DNA of 64,000 nt from Phytophthora colocasiae (Eukaryota > Oomycota > Peronosporomycetes > Peronosporales > Peronosporaceae), in the NCBI GenBank assembly GCA_018806915.1, contig JAGKQI010000046.1, positions 682,001 through 746,000 on the forward strand. Direction: 5' to 3'. Made by a program: the position numbers and the translations under genes. This document shows positions 11,077 to 23,732 of this stretch, piece after piece. The notes under the pieces were generated by a model, which worked only from the letters and a program-made list of their open reading frames with translations, was not told where the DNA came from and made no database searches. How positions within the stretch are numbered: the stretch's first letter is position 1; each line of letters begins with the position of its first letter.

Positions 11077-13874
11077 CTAGTCTCCTAAGAGATTCCCCAC
11101 ATCGGCATCCCCCCAATCGTCCGTGTCTACAAAACAAAACAAAGTTAAAAAAACAAAGACAGATATTTTTTCGACAGTAGTCATACCTTCGTTCTTGCTC
11201 GGTCTCTTTTGAGGCGGAGCTCTTGCGGTTGGAGGCGCTACCGTTTGCATTACTGGTGGTGCAACATATTCATTACGATCACCCACCTCTGCTTCACGTG
11301 TTCGAGACTCTGGTGCCGATCCATTACCATATACCGCTCCACGCCCGCTGTCTTGCCTCTGATTCTGTACTTCTTGCGGTGGGCGTTGGTAAGACAGAGG
11401 TACTCGTGATTCCTCGCCATCATCTGCATTAGAACTCCTTGTGTGGCCGTTGCCTACAGTAGGTTGTTGTGGCGGTATTTTGACATTCACAGCGTTGTCC
11501 CGTTCTAGTTTGGCCAATTTAGCTTGGAATCCGTCACAACGCTGCCCTAGATCTTTACAGATAGCAACCAGATATCTCAAACACTCCAAGTTTTCAGGGT
11601 AGTCTTGGTGGATTTGTTCGTAAAGTACCATGGCCTTTTGGTAGGCCCCCATACGTCGGTAACAGCTCGTAACCATTAGTCTCCATTTGACTTCATTCGG
11701 CTGGATCTGACTTGCCCGTTCGAAGAATTGAATGGCTTTCTCGTACAGTTCACTCTTAACATACCATACCCCCAGCCACGAGATGACATCCAAGTTAATG
11801 GGGAAATATCGGTAAGATTCGAGATGATAGTGGAAAGCTTGGGTCTCGTCGTCGTCTTTGTTGAAGATTTGACCCAGTCGAGCCAATACACCTGGGTCTG
11901 CAACGTTTTTCGCGTTCCGATCACGTTTATCGTTACTGCCAAAGCACGAGAGCAGGATGTTAAACCATTTCGCTGCTTGACGGTAATTACCCATGACGTC
12001 ATGGAGGTTGGCGATCTGGTAGAGAACTTCCGCGTTCGACGGGACGATGCTGTGTAACTTCTCGAAAGCTTGAAGAGCTTCATTCAACACTCCCATTTTT
12101 ATATTCACAAGACCCAAGTTGTAAATTGCCTCGATACAATCCGCTTCCACTCCGATGGCTTCCAGAAACAGCTCCTTCGCTCTTTCACACTCGTTTTTCA
12201 CGTACAAACAATTGCCTTTGTTCACTAGCGCCTTAGCATTGTATCGCTGGTGTCGGACAGCTAGCGATGCGTATTTGTCCGCTTGAGCTGTATCCCCCTC
12301 CACGAAGTAGAGATAACTGAGGTTTGTAGCTGCCATAGCTTTGTGTGCCGGGTCTTTTTTCTCAAAAGCTTTGAGAACTTCAATGGCCTTATCAAACTCT
12401 TTTTCCTTTAGAAACCAATGTGCTTTGCAGATTTCCATCTCACTCGCCAAACTCTCATGGTTTTCCTGCTTCAACGCATCGATAACCCACGTAAAACCTG
12501 CTAACCAGTCCTTTTTGTCCAAAGCAGGAGCACACAGTTTCGCAGCTACTAAAATGTACTCCATAGCTTTCTTCCTTCGTGCTCGGATTTCAGCTTTCAG
12601 TCCGTCAGTTTTCAAAGAATGAAGATGCTCCTTTGACGAGGTGTGATCGTCATCGTTATGCTTGGACTCATTCGCCATTCCGGATTCCTCATCGTCTTCG
12701 TCGGTCATTCCTTCCATTGGGATCGTGATTAGGTTCGTAAAACCCCGACGCATTTTTTCGTGCTCTCCGATAGCATAGTAGCAAATGATGAGATTAAAAC
12801 CCGATTGAAAATCGGCATTTCCTTCCATGACATCTTCAAACGTAGCAGCAGCGTCTTGGTAGTGGCCTAACTTGATCTGTGCTGCTCCAATATTCCGTTT
12901 GATCTTGTATCGGACCTCTTTACTGGTGTTCGGGATCTGATCCAACGCCATGCGATACATTCGGATTGCTGTGGGATATTGCTGCTGCTCGAAGTAGATA
13001 TTCCCCATGTTTACTCTCAACCGACCACCTTGTGTGTATTGCTTGTTCTTGACAATCGGTGTATACGACTGGATGGCTTCTTTCCAAAGACCATTCATGT
13101 GGTATGCATTTGCAAGGTTGAAGAACACGGCGTAAGTCAGATCGATGTTGAGCATATCCGCCAGTCCGTTGAGTTCACAGTGTTTGTTGAACGCTCTCTC
13201 TTTGCGTCCAGCATCTTTTGCTAGATGGAGAGCTTCTTCATATTGTTCTTTGGCAATTAATTCCGCAGATTGTTCAATGAGCGAATTCACTGTCGCTTCT
13301 AGTTCCTTCGCCACTTCTTTTGGAGAGTTCTCCGTCTTCTCTACCAATGCAGGAGCAGCACCAGCTTTTCGAGACTCTCCCATAGGATCAAACATTCTTT
13401 GACCAGCAGAAGTACGTGGATTTGACTAGAAATCCAAGAAATTCAAAAACAAAAAAGTAAGTTGTTGAAACGATTTACTCAGCTTCCGTCAATAATTACC
13501 GAGAACCCTGCCCCAGATACAGAAGTCATGGGCCGAGCTTCACCTCCTTGTTGTGCTGTGCCCATCCGAGAGCCTGGAACCTGTCTTCCCATCTGAGTCG
13601 GTGGTGCTCTACGAAATCCAAGAATCAAAATCATTCAATAAAAAACTCTAATAATGTCACCGAGGTGAACATACCTGAACGCCGTTCCTGGTGGATTGTA
13701 GCCCCCTCTTGAAGCTGGAGCTCCGTAGGACGACGACATGTAGTTGGTTTGTGCTGCCGTCTGCGGAGGTGCCAGATCAATGCTGAAGTTGAATCCTTCA
13801 TACAGATCTTCATCGTCCTCCTCGACCATGAGGCCGTGACGCGGCTGGCCGTAGCCCCCACTATAAGCTGCCAT
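11077..13874 (-). CDS. IFT88: Intraflagellar transport protein 88 (TPR protein)
   Basis: Four exons join in phase: 13874-13675, 13608-13500, 13425-11187 and 11126-11077, with introns of 66, 74 and 60 nt. The product has 865 residues (IFT88 is usually 820-850). The N-terminus shows the family motif DDEDLYEGFNFSID, then RPMTSVSGAGF just before the third exon. TPR repeats follow from about residue 180 (TYAVFFNLANAYHMNGLWKEAIQSY, LRVNMGNIYFEQQQYPTAI, ALVNKGNCLYVKNECERAK). The end is DDWGDADVGNLLGD, matching the acidic WG-containing C-terminus of the family. IFT88 is a core IFT-B subunit required for anterograde transport and flagellar assembly. Confidence 0.95.
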
Positions 13875-14040
13875 TGATCAAACGTTTTCTACCAGGAAAT
13901 TTGATCCTAGAAATTCCTAAAGCGAGCGGACGCAACGGGATCGCGGGCGTTGGCTCCGTTGTGACGAGTCGCCGGTTGAAACGACATCTTGTCGGGCGTG
14001 ATGTTCATAAAGCACAAGTTTACCGATACCGATGCGATTG

Positions 14041-16689
14041 TTATTCAATCATCTCCAATACAAAGGCTGAGAACCAAAGTATTCCTACTGAAATCGTAAT
14101 GAACAACGTCGAGGGAGAGATAGATACCCGTACTGTTCCTGCGAATGGGATCAGGAAGGAGCAGTCATCGCCCATTAGTGGGAAATACTCGAGCGTGTTA
14201 TTGTACGGTTCATAGACCATCATGCAGTAGCAACTTCCGTTCACGCACTCGCCATTCGGGTATGAACAATTGTTCAGACACATTTCTGCAAATATACAAT
14301 ATTAGTAAAGGAATCAAACTCATAAACCAATTTTTCAGGATACATACGGGCGTCACAGTATTTCCCGTACCAGCCTTCATCGCACATACATCTTGAATTA
14401 GGGAACTCGACAGAGCAGTAGCCATGACCAGAACAATTGTAGCCACAGTTCCGAATGGAGCAGTCTTCACCAATAAACGGAGGTTTGCAGATACATTTAC
14501 CAAACCCATCACAGATTCCATTGGAATAGTGAACATTGTCGGTCGTACACGGGAATTTTTGTACATTTTCGACGTACGAGTCGTTGTTGGTGTGTTCGAA
14601 GCCGGAGAAACAGCAGTGGTTGCAGATTTGAGACTGTTCAGCGTCGTCATACCTGCAATAGGATCCTGGACACGAGGAATTGGAGCAATCGTCTCCGTAG
14701 TAGCCGTCATCACACCGACAATTCCCTGCTAAACAGGTGCCGTGAAGAGAACAATTCTTGATGCAATTGTTGAGATCGTACTGCCATAAATCGCCTAGTG
14801 AAGCAGCAGCAAAAGTTACTGCGTCTTGGTATTTCTCCTCCCGTGCATAACCATACCCGCCAAATAGAAAGATCTTGTCGAAACCTTCGTGGTAGACACT
14901 CATATGACCAGCTCGTTGAGAGGGATGTTCCCACTGCAGAGCTACAGGTAAATCTTGTCGTTTATCGTGGCGATTTCGACAGCCATCCCACCCTGGTGCC
15001 TGACGTCGGGCTTGCCGAATGAAGACACTTTCTTGGTTTGATCCTCGAGTAGGTTCTGCTAAAACTGAAAACTACGATTATAAAACGTAAAAAAAAAGTT
15101 TAGCTTCTGGAAATATTCAAGAAAGGAAAACACTCACGTTTGTGGTGCCGTAGTGTGTTTCAGGGATGAAATAGTAGTTGTATGGGCTGTCGGTCAGGTT
15201 GGAAGTTGATACATAAGCAGTGTAGTTCCCGCTATAAGGTAGTCGTCGATCTGCTAGATCATCTGTACAGGATGCAGGGTAGATTGGATACACAAATGAG
15301 TGCTGCTTGATCCAGCGGTTTGCACCTAACACAACGGTTCAACACGTCAGTGTGCGAAGAATACATTAGACAGGAACATTAACGTACTTGCGTTGTACTG
15401 CCACGTATCGTCGTAGTAATAGTTAGATATATAGCCGCCGAAGAGCAGAAAGACGTCATTAGCGACTACCATACTGTGATCCACTCGAGGGCCAGGACTG
15501 GAGGTACAATCCCCCACAACTCGAGACCAAACTCCAGTAGTGATGTTGTACTTCCACATATCCTTCATGTAGTACGGGTGCGTCGGGTACGGAGTAAATC
15601 CTGCTGCACGCGTTCCAAGAGTTCCACGTCCAGCACCAGCACCTGACGTTGTTGGATACGGGAAAAAGGTACGATAGCCACCATGGATGAAGATAGCATC
15701 GTCATATACCACAGAAGTATGCCCTGCACGTGCAGGAGGCCACGTCACTACGCATTCAACTTCAATTCCATACAGCAGTGCGTCCGAGAGGAGTTTTGGA
15801 TCAGATGGACACTCCATTTTCTCGGTAATATTTGTCCAAGCGTTAGTAACCTTGTCATAAACCCAAAGATCGTTCAGATAACCTCCGAGAGGATATTGAT
15901 GCACCCCACTCCAGTCGTTTTCTTCACTATTTTCGTGTGCGAATCCGTGCCAGAGTCGGAATCCACCGAAAACGTATAAGGCGTCGTTCAGCACAACACT
16001 GGAGAACTTGAATCTCTTCCCAGGACCATGTCGACTACTGCCCAACTCAATCATTTCTGTCCACGATCCATCGGAGAAATCATACAACCACAAATCATCA
16101 CAGTAGTCGTCGCACATGGGTCCGAATCCTCCATACACTACCATGGTTTTATCGCTAAACACTTCAGCGCTGTGCATCCATCTCTCAGATGGATGAGTAC
16201 AAACCATGGCACCAAAAACCATCCTACACCCTCCCCACTCCGCTCCTTTATCTAAAACTTTCCACGCACTATCCAAACAACCATTGTCTGCATATCTGGT
16301 ACAGTCTAAACAGTAAACAAAAAATAAATTACTGGTGAAATACACAACGAAAAAGGGAATTCCTTACTGATGTTGTAGCTCCAGACGTCGTTGAAGAAAA
16401 CAGCAACCGGCACCACATTCGAGTCCGTAGAGTACGCGGTTTTACCTTCGTACGATAAAAACTCCAACGATCCGTTGACACGAGTGATTTCGTGCGTTTT
16501 CGGTACGTGTGTCTTGGTTGTATCTTCCGTTCTACCCCCAAAAACTACCAATTGGTTATCGTACGTCACGAGTGAATGTCCTCTTCTTGCAGTTGGACTG
16601 GAAGTATTAACATTCCAAGTCCATTGTCGCCAGCAATACACAACTTGGAACCAAGTCGAAAAGAAGACGAACGTCACCAACCCACACAT
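14041..16689 (-). CDS. Secreted/membrane kelch-repeat and EGF-like protein
   Basis: Five exons join in phase: 16689-16368, 16305-15388, 15325-15138, 15071-14348 and 14285-14041 (introns 62-66 nt), giving 798 residues. The start MCGLVTFVFFSTWFQVVYCW looks like a signal peptide. Kelch/galactose-oxidase blades follow (GHSLVTYDNQLVVFGG, HSAEVFSDKTMVVYGGFG, FSSVVLNDALYVFGGF, GHTSVVYDDAIFIHGGY, DHSMVVANDVFLLFGGY, AGHMSVYHEGFDKIFLFGGYG). After these come four or five EGF-like modules with CxxxCSLHGTCLAGNCRCDDGYYG spacing, then a single C-terminal transmembrane helix (VRVSISPSTLFITISVGILW). The layout suggests a surface adhesion or recognition receptor with a large extracellular part. The start is only 44 bp from the stop of the ankyrin gene upstream. 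Confidence 0.85.
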
Positions 16690-16733
16690 CAACAATGATA
16701 CTCGACGACGTTTCGCAAAATAAAAAAAATATA

Positions 16734-17482
16734 TTACGCAAAAAATACGGGGTAGTCTTCTTCATCACTATCCTCCGGTTCGTAGTACATCGATGGAGGT
16801 GACGCGTAGTTGTCACGAAGGAATGCGTGGTCAACGAGCCATTGCACCAATTCTAAGTGTCCATTTTGTATCGCTGCGTGGATCGCAGTGGTAGAGCTAC
16901 CTTCAGTCCGAAACTGCATGAGCCACTTAACCATTTCGCTATGACCAGCATAACACGCCATCAGCAGTGCATTCTTGGTGCAGCCTTCATCCCGATGACT
17001 GTGCAACCACTTGACCACATCAAGATGTCCGTTAACTGCGGCTTCGTCCATAGCGGCCGTTGTACAGCCTTCCAGTCGGTGATGATGCAACCACTTGATC
17101 ACGGGCAAGAACCCGTTGGCGGCTGCGAGGTCCATAGCGTCGGTCGAACAGCCTTCATTTCGATGTGCATGCAGATACTGCACCATATCGAGGTGGTCAT
17201 TAGCTGCAGCCATATCCATGGCATCGATCGAGCATCTTTCTCTTCGATTTAAAGTCAACCACTGCACAACTTCAAGGTTTCCAGCCTCCGCGGCGAAGTC
17301 CAGCGCGTCCGATATGGCAGTTCCTTGACCAAATCGAGGTGGCCCCGTTCCGCAGCCTCTGAGATTGACCAACTCGCAGTCACATCGTAGAACTGCTGTA
17401 CCAGTTCCAACACTAGTTCATTATCAGCGTCATGTGCCTGACACGCAGCACGTACGGACGGAGAGACGGAGGTTGGAACCAT
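16734..17482 (-). pseudogene. Ankyrin-repeat protein, frameshifted
   Basis: The ATG at 17482 opens a frame related to the neighbour at 18754 (VPTSV...NELVLELVQQFYDV compares with NDLVLENVNAFLDL). That frame loses ankyrin register after ERGHLDLVKEL near 17310. The following repeats, from DALDFAAEAGNLEVVQWL to the stop at 16734, lie in another frame. Compared with the paralogue, about nine residues plus one base are missing at the junction. No intron of plausible size can remove the shift. Five to six repeats of the AMDxAAxxGHLDVVQWLHxHRxEGC type remain intact. The gene is likely a damaged duplicate, or the base count is wrong there. Confidence 0.65.
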
Positions 17483-17839
17483 TGATACAGCGCTTCCGTT
17501 TTTCGGGAATGCGGACGATACCGTCTACAACTAGCCCGCGGCCGTCTTGCCCGTGAACATCTTAGGCATTTGTATGGGGAGAACGATCTTTCGCCTTGAG
17601 CTGCTTCAAAGTGATCAACAGGTTGGAACTGTGGCCGGTATCCAAATCACTGTCCGGAATCCGGGCAAGGTCCAGTCTTGCTTCGGGCAAATTCAGGCCA
17701 CATGGAGTATGGCCACCCTCCGGACAGTACATTGCCGTCGGACTTCCAAGTTGTTGAATCAATAATGGTATTGGATTGTTAGGTTTAACTAGTCTACTGG
17801 GATATCTTGTAGGTGTTTGCTCGAAATCTCGTGAGCGTT
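17483..17839. other. Spacer between the two ankyrin genes
   Basis: These 357 bp show no supported gene. The next ankyrin gene ends with a possible donor (GTAAAA at its stop), so part of this stretch might be a final exon or 3' UTR, but I could not fix an acceptor. Confidence 0.4.
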
Positions 17840-18754
17840 TTACCTGGACGACTGCAAGTGCTGCAAAGCAGCGTTCCAAAGTCGGATGAACTCCTGCTCC
17901 TGCATCTCTCGCATGTCATCTTCACCCTCCATGAACATCATTTCATTGTCTGCATCGACCAGTTCCTGGATGTATGGGTGTTTAGTCGTAAGTGCAGCGA
18001 CATTCCAGTGGCCGCGTCTTGCCAGATACTCGACGATCCCCATCTTACCAAGACAGTCGCTCTTTCGGTTTGCCACCAGCCACCTGGCCACTTCATCATG
18101 TCCTGCATTGATAGCGTTGACAACTGCCGACTGTGAACAGCCTTCATTTCGATGTTCATGCAGCCATTGAATCACGTCGAGGTGGCCATACGTAGCAGCG
18201 TTGTCAATAGCGTAGTGCGTTGCTCCTTCCTTCCGGCTGTAGTGCAACCACTGCACCACCTTCAAATGTCCATGTTGCGCTGCAAAATCCATCGCGTTGG
18301 TCGTGCATCCTTCTCTCCTGTTTTCATGCAGCCACTGCACAATATGCAAGTGGCCGTTACATGCTGCCATGTCCATCGCGTCCGTCGTGCAGCCTTCTTC
18401 CCGGTTTTCATGCAGCCACTGCACCACCTGCAAATGACCAAACTCGGCCGCCGAGTCCATCGCTTCTTGGCAACATCGTTGGAACTTCCTCGGGTTGCGA
18501 CGACTCAGTCGTTGCACCAAATGCAAGTGACCGGCTAACGCCGCGCGCATGAGGTTCCACTTAGACGAAAGGTCTAGGAAGGCATTGACATTTTCCAGCA
18601 CGAGGTCGTTGGCTGCATCAAAGCGTTCGCAAACAGTGATCACCGCCGGTGAGATATCTAACTCCGATACAATTGCTGGCATTGTGGTTGAATAGCTGGA
18701 AGGGTGAGTGACCCGGACGTCTCCGATCGAGGAATGACATCGACCTTCCAGCAT
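17840..18754 (-). CDS. Ankyrin-repeat protein
   Basis: A single open frame of 304 residues. The ATG at 18754 is the first, but the ATG at 18682 (MPAIVSELDISPAVITV) aligns better with the neighbouring paralogue. A non-repeat head (CERFDAANDLVLENVNAFLDL) is followed by at least five ankyrin-type repeats of about 28 residues: AMDSAAEFGHLQVVQWLHEN, AMDMAACNGHLHIVQWLHEN, AMDFAAQHGHLKVVQWLHYS and AIDNAATYGHLDVIQWLHEH, then a more diverged one. The repeats carry the REEGCTT spacer typical of the large stramenopile ankyrin families. The C-terminal 70 residues are acidic and methionine-rich (DNEMMFMEGEDDMREMQEQEF). It is a tandem duplicate of 16734-17482. The partner is unknown. Confidence 0.8.
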   Translation of the reverse strand: MLEGRCHSSIGDVRVTHPSSYSTTMPAIVSELDISPAVITVCERFDAANDLVLENVNAFLDLSSKWNLMRAALAGHLHLVQRLSRRNPRKFQRCCQEAMDSAAEFGHLQVVQWLHENREEGCTTDAMDMAACNGHLHIVQWLHENRREGCTTNAMDFAAQHGHLKVVQWLHYSRKEGATHYAIDNAATYGHLDVIQWLHEHRNEGCSQSAVVNAINAGHDEVARWLVANRKSDCLGKMGIVEYLARRGHWNVAALTTKHPYIQELVDADNEMMFMEGEDDMREMQEQEFIRLWNAALQHLQSSR

Positions 18755-18946
18755 CAAACCGTCGTTACTAATCGCATTTCTCTTATTTCGAGCAAATAAT
18801 TACCTTCTGAATTCATATACCCTTTGTACTTATAGTGTGATATATTTTGACAGGTCAATAGTAAATGGATGTTGTTAAACCTGTATTGCAGTGATGTTGG
18901 TAACGAACGATCACCAAGAGGCACAAAAGATGGGAAGCTTTGCTTA

Positions 18947-21214
18947 ATGGCATTGGAGGACACTGCCCCGCGATGGCAATTATTGTCGGAAGCGGTCTTC
19001 GATGACCTGGTGGCTCAGATCCTGTGCGTTCCCAGTATCCACTTGGCTCATGTTGGCCACAGCTTTTCCGGTCACTAACGTCGACGAATCACCGGGTGTC
19101 ATTCCATTTATCCATTTAGGGTGGAGCCTCAAGCAGCACGTGACGCACCTTTGGTGCGGCGGAAGGACGACGGATCCACGCTGCTACATGTTGTAGCCGG
19201 TTGGAAACACTCGGAGCAAATTGTACGCGACCTGTTGGAAGCCGGCGTGCCCCCAGACGTCCGTGTATGTCGAAATTTTTTGTTTTAAAAACATTTGTTC
19301 CTTCCTAAAAACCAATCGTGTTCTATGATGTAGGATGATACCGGATGGACTCCATTGCTGGAAGCATCTCAAGAAGGCCAATTTGAAGTGTGTCAAGCTT
19401 TATTGGAGGCCGGGGCTACACCAGATCTACCGTGTGGAGAGGTAACGCCTATTCATGCTGCTGTTGAGGTGGGTAATGAAGAAATGGTACGGTGGCTACT
19501 ACGTCAGCCTGGAACGTGGCCAAGACGCTATGATGGTCAGTTCTTTGCCTTTCTACTGGATAAAGCGCCCGGAGCGGTGACGGACTACTTGGATGTGTTT
19601 GCTACGGTGCTGAATCACTCCCACAAAGGGTACGAGGCGGTCAAGTACATGGATCTGAGGATAATTTATGGAGAACCTGACATCCCAGTGAGTCAGACGG
19701 CACTCGCACTGGTAGCGGAGAGTTCTGCTGCCCACATGATACTATCCCATCGACTCATGCGACTGATATTGCACGCGAAATGGCACAGTTTTGCGCGTAC
19801 CTTGTTCCGACGAGAACTTGCAGCGTACACAATGCTGGTGGTCAGTTACTTCATCCCGACCGTGTGGGGTAATCCCGATTGGATTCGTCTCAAATCGCAT
19901 ACTGGGAAGATGGTGGCGGCTCTAAGGTTTATTTCCTGGTTATTGAGTATCTTTTTGCTACTCCACGTCGAGCGTAATGAATAATGTCGAGGTGAAGGCG
20001 TCAGGAGATATTTCGCATCATTTTGGAATTGGATTGGGGTGATAACGTACTCGGCCATTATCTGCTCAATTCCACTGGAATTTGTGGCGTACTCGGAATT
20101 GACACAACAAGTGCGTAACAGTGTCCTCGCTCTTATCATCGTATGCCTGTGGGTGAACCTACTGCAGTTCTTGCAGATGTCACGGGACAGTGGACTCATC
20201 ATCGCGATGATGGCACATATGGTCAAGGACATTTACCGCTTCTTCTTGTTGTACTCGGTGTTTCTGTTGGGGTTTAGTGGAGCTTTCTATCTCTTGTTGG
20301 GAGAAACCAGTGGATACGAGACCTTCACTACGTCGTTCATCACTGTTTATCTCATGCTCTACGGCCAACTCACGTACGATAACTTCAAGAATGCCAAGGG
20401 ATACGTTTGGTACACAAGCAATTTCCTCCTTCTCGTTCACCTACTGAGTGCTGTGGTAGTACTGCTGAACATTCTCATTGCTATGATGGCTACTACGTAC
20501 GCTGAGGTTTGGGACGCTGCCGAGGCTGAAGCTCTTCGATCTTATGCTCAAGCAATCGTGCGACTTGAGAAGGCTTTGACATCTAAACAGCGTCGTGATA
20601 AATTTCTCCAGCTTCTGGCTGTATCCAAGCCGAAGGCGAACACACGAAGCACTCGAGAGGGACACTACGCTGTGAATAAAGCAGAAGAAGAAGAGGATAC
20701 TTCTCTGAGTGCTCGAGCAACCAGAAGGCAAAATGTCATACTCAACGTTGCCGAGAAGATGAGGAGAGTCTCGATCGTGAATAAGCCTCAAACCCAGCCT
20801 TCCAAACCCCAACAAAGTCGAGTGATACCTGTCGCTGAGATCATCGAGGAATCTGAGCAGCCCAGACAAGAATCTCCTCCAAAACTGAAGAGAATAACAC
20901 GAGAAGCCTCTCGCATCGCTATTCATGAACTAGCACGAGATGTTGTTGCTCTCAATCTGGCAATGAAAAAGCCTGTTCTCAGTACTTTGGAAGATGGAGT
21001 TCGCTACGAAGTTCCGAAGAAGGGTAGTCGAGGACAGACATCAAAGGATGAGGTTTTACAACTGCAAATAGCCCAAGCCCAGCAAACTCGACAGCAACGC
21101 CAACAACTTGCAGAGCTTCAGACTCAAGTGGAGCAACTCACTGCTGCTATGACAAACCTCCAGGCTTCGATGCTTACCCACCGGATTCGAGGACCACCGA
21201 TTCCAAAGTATTGA
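18947..21214 (+). pseudogene. TRPV-like ankyrin cation channel with in-frame stop
   Basis: Exons 18947-19023, 19120-19264 and 19334-21214 join in phase (donors GTGCGT and GTATGT). The N-terminal part carries ankyrin repeats (DDGSTLLHVVAGWKHSEQIV, DDTGWTPLLEASQEGQFEV, VTPIHAAVEVGNEEMVRWLL). A six-helix channel core follows. S1 is near AAYTMLVVSYFIPTVWG and S2 is ALRFISWLLSIFLLLHVE. S3 and S4 follow, then S5 (FLLYSVFLLGFSGAFYLLLG), a pore segment (FTTSFITVYLMLYGQL) and S6 (LLSAVVVLLNILIAMMATTY). A TAA at 19982-19984, in the S2-S3 linker, interrupts an otherwise continuous frame. No splice of believable size removes it without losing S2. The C-terminus ends in a Gln-rich coiled coil. If functional it would be a calcium-permeable channel; as read it is truncated. 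Confidence 0.72.
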
Positions 21215-21260
21215 CAAGTTGATTAATAATTACGCGCGATATGACTACAATCTCCTGCGG

Positions 21261-23732
21261 CTACTTGTGCTCCGTCCGCACCATTTGTTGCAACATGTCT
21301 TTAGCGTACCGCAAGCGTTTGGCGAGATCAGGTCTCTCAGTGGTCAGGATTGCCATTGATGACGAGAAAACGGTCAAGTTCCCGTCACGATTCAGATACG
21401 TCGCTATACGAGCGTTGGCGGAGAGCATGAGCTTCGATTTATCGAAGAAGTTGAATTGGATCGTTCCGTTGGAAAGCTGGAAGAGCACAGCATGGCGAGT
21501 CTTCACCCACTTCTTCACGAAAACCATCGACTGGGCTGCAGTATCGTCACTACCACTAGTGTCCGTGCCAACGTCGTGAGGTGATAACACAAATGACCGT
21601 GCGAGTTGATTTTCAAGAGTGTCCGCCTCGTCGTTTTCGGCTCGAGCGTCCACTAAGTATCCTTTGAAGTGACCAAGTAGCGTCACCTTTTTGTTGAGTG
21701 CTGGGTCATGGTTATCCATGGTGTAGTGGGCTCGCACCTCCGGTCCTGGGTTCTGACTGCTTTGGCGCTCGATGTACTCAAACTCTTTCCCGTCAGCCGA
21801 TGAAACCATCTTGGTGGAATCGTTAAAGTACACACCCGACCCGCCATTCGACAGCATGTAGCCGATGCCGTACTTGGACGTGTAGTCGACCCACTGGGAA
21901 ATCCAGAGCTTGGCTGGAACAAGTGGCTGAATCTCTTCTGCTTCATCCCGAATTTGCTTCAGTTTTTGGGCTTCAGCAACGATACTAGCGGCAGAAGAAG
22001 ACGCACTCAACCTCTGCTCACCACCACGATCACTGCGACTGTGTTCATGGAGGTAAAAGAACCGAGAAAGCGACTTGTATGCTGCTTCAAGGACGTTAGC
22101 TGATGGAGTGGAGGTGTCTGCTGTTGCTGTATCGGCCCTCCGACGAGTGCTAGAAAGCGCTGAACTTTTTCCAGACCCGTCACGATTATGGGCAGGCGGC
22201 AACGAACGTGCCAGAGAGGGAGATGTTCCCGGATCAGAGGTGCGGTGGGCGTGAGCGTTCTCATCTCTTGCTCGAAGAGGATATCGCTTTGAGGCAGCAG
22301 GCGGCGGCGGAACTGATACTTTCACAAAACGTTCACTGTCACTGTGACGACTAGCGAAAGACTGCGGCTTGCAGGACGGAGGAGTAACCAGAAGAGCAGT
22401 TCGAGGAAGTGTCGTTGGCACGAGCTCTTCAGCCAAAAACGGGTGCTTCAAAATTTGCTCCAACGACGGCCGTGCGCCAGGGTCACTACGCAAAATGCCA
22501 CGAACAAGGGACTGTGCGGATCGGGAAATTTGTGAGTCTTCCGGAAAGTCGTATTGGTTGGCACGGATACGTTTATACGTGGCTTTGACGTCATTCGTTT
22601 CGAAAGGTGGCCGTCCCACAAGCAGCGTGTACATGACAACACCCGTAGACCAAATGTCAACTTCAAAGCTGTGTCCGTCTCCACGTTGGCCACTTAAAAT
22701 TTCAGGCGCGATGTAGTTGGGCGTGCCACACATTGTACGCTTGCGGTCTTCCGGGTTGTCAAGACGAGTTGCGAGTCCGAAATCTCCAATCTTCAGCCTC
22801 ATGTCGTCTGTGAGAAAGAGATTGCCCAACTTCAGGTCTCGATGGATCACTAAGCTCTCGTGTAGATACGCCAATCCTTCTACAAGTTGCCTCATGAAAA
22901 ATCTGACTTCACCCTCGGACAACCGCTTCCTCCTCCGCATCAAATCTGAAAACGACTGGTTGCGACATAGTTCCAATAGAATGTACGCGTTGTCCGAGTC
23001 CTCGAAGAAATGCTCAAACTGCACAACTTGTGGGTGATGCAACGACTTGTGGATCTTGATTTCCGACGTAAACTAAAAACAAATTCGAGAAAGTACATTA
23101 ACCACAAGAACATTAAAACCGAGCCTCTCCCATATGCATCTCACTGGTTTGAGCTGTTCTCACTTTTTGTTTTGCCTTGGGCTTCACCAACGAACTCTTG
23201 GCCACCACTTTACCCGCATAAACTCTACCAGTTTGTTCACATTTCAACTCGTAACATCTTGCAAAACCTCCCTATAACAAACACAAAAACTCATAAAAAC
23301 ACCCACACTAACACTATTCCCTCATGTATCAACTCGTACCTTGCCTAGGAACTTGCCCTTTAGATACGTCCGTGTCTTGACATAACCATTAGCGTCCAAA
23401 TACGCTTCTAGAATCTGATCTGGTACAACTGGCTGTGGGGTAGGCTCCTTCTTCTTCTTTTGAGCTACTGGGGGCGGTGCTGTGTCTGCCGGTCGCTCCA
23501 TTTCCACGTTATCATCCTGGTTATTGGCTGGCATTTGACTGGGACTCGACGCTCCGCTGCCTCTCCGACTCTGCACGAGTTTGAACCGGTCGCTGTCGTA
23601 CACACGACGGGACGCGTCACTACTGCGGCGGAGCTTGGCCCGCATGACAGCAGTGGTCATTGGCCTGTTACCAGTCGTCGACGAGTTCTCCTTACCCCCT
23701 GGGGTCAACGGGTCACGCGCCTGCATCGTCAT
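21261..23732 (-). CDS. PLK: Polo-like kinase
   Basis: Exons 23732-23340, 23271-23164 and 23072-21261 join in phase, giving 770 residues. The first ATG in frame is at 23732 (MTMQARD). A basic, disordered N-terminus of ~115 residues precedes the kinase domain. The glycine loop LGKGGFARCYEL spans the first splice. VYAGKVVAK carries the ATP lysine, HRDLKLGN is the catalytic loop (residues ~244-251), DFGLA is at ~264, and the T-loop KRTMCGTPNYIAPEIL carries the activating Thr at ~280. A Ser-rich linker leads to two polo boxes (from about 555: WVDYTSKYGIGYMLSNG and VFVKKWVKTRHAVLFQLSNGTIQFNFFD). PLKs control mitotic entry, centrosome/basal body function and cytokinesis. Confidence 0.95.

Noticed and set aside
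14998..15071. Alternative acceptor at the start of kelch exon 4 (TTTTAG) giving a different N-terminal reading
   Set aside because: That frame hits a stop before the kelch blade. The acceptor TCGTAG at 15072-15074 keeps the blade in frame.
19922..20010. Introns that would remove the TRPV stop
   Set aside because: Possible GT..AG pairs give 25-65 nt introns without pyrimidine tracts, and the larger ones delete transmembrane segment S2.
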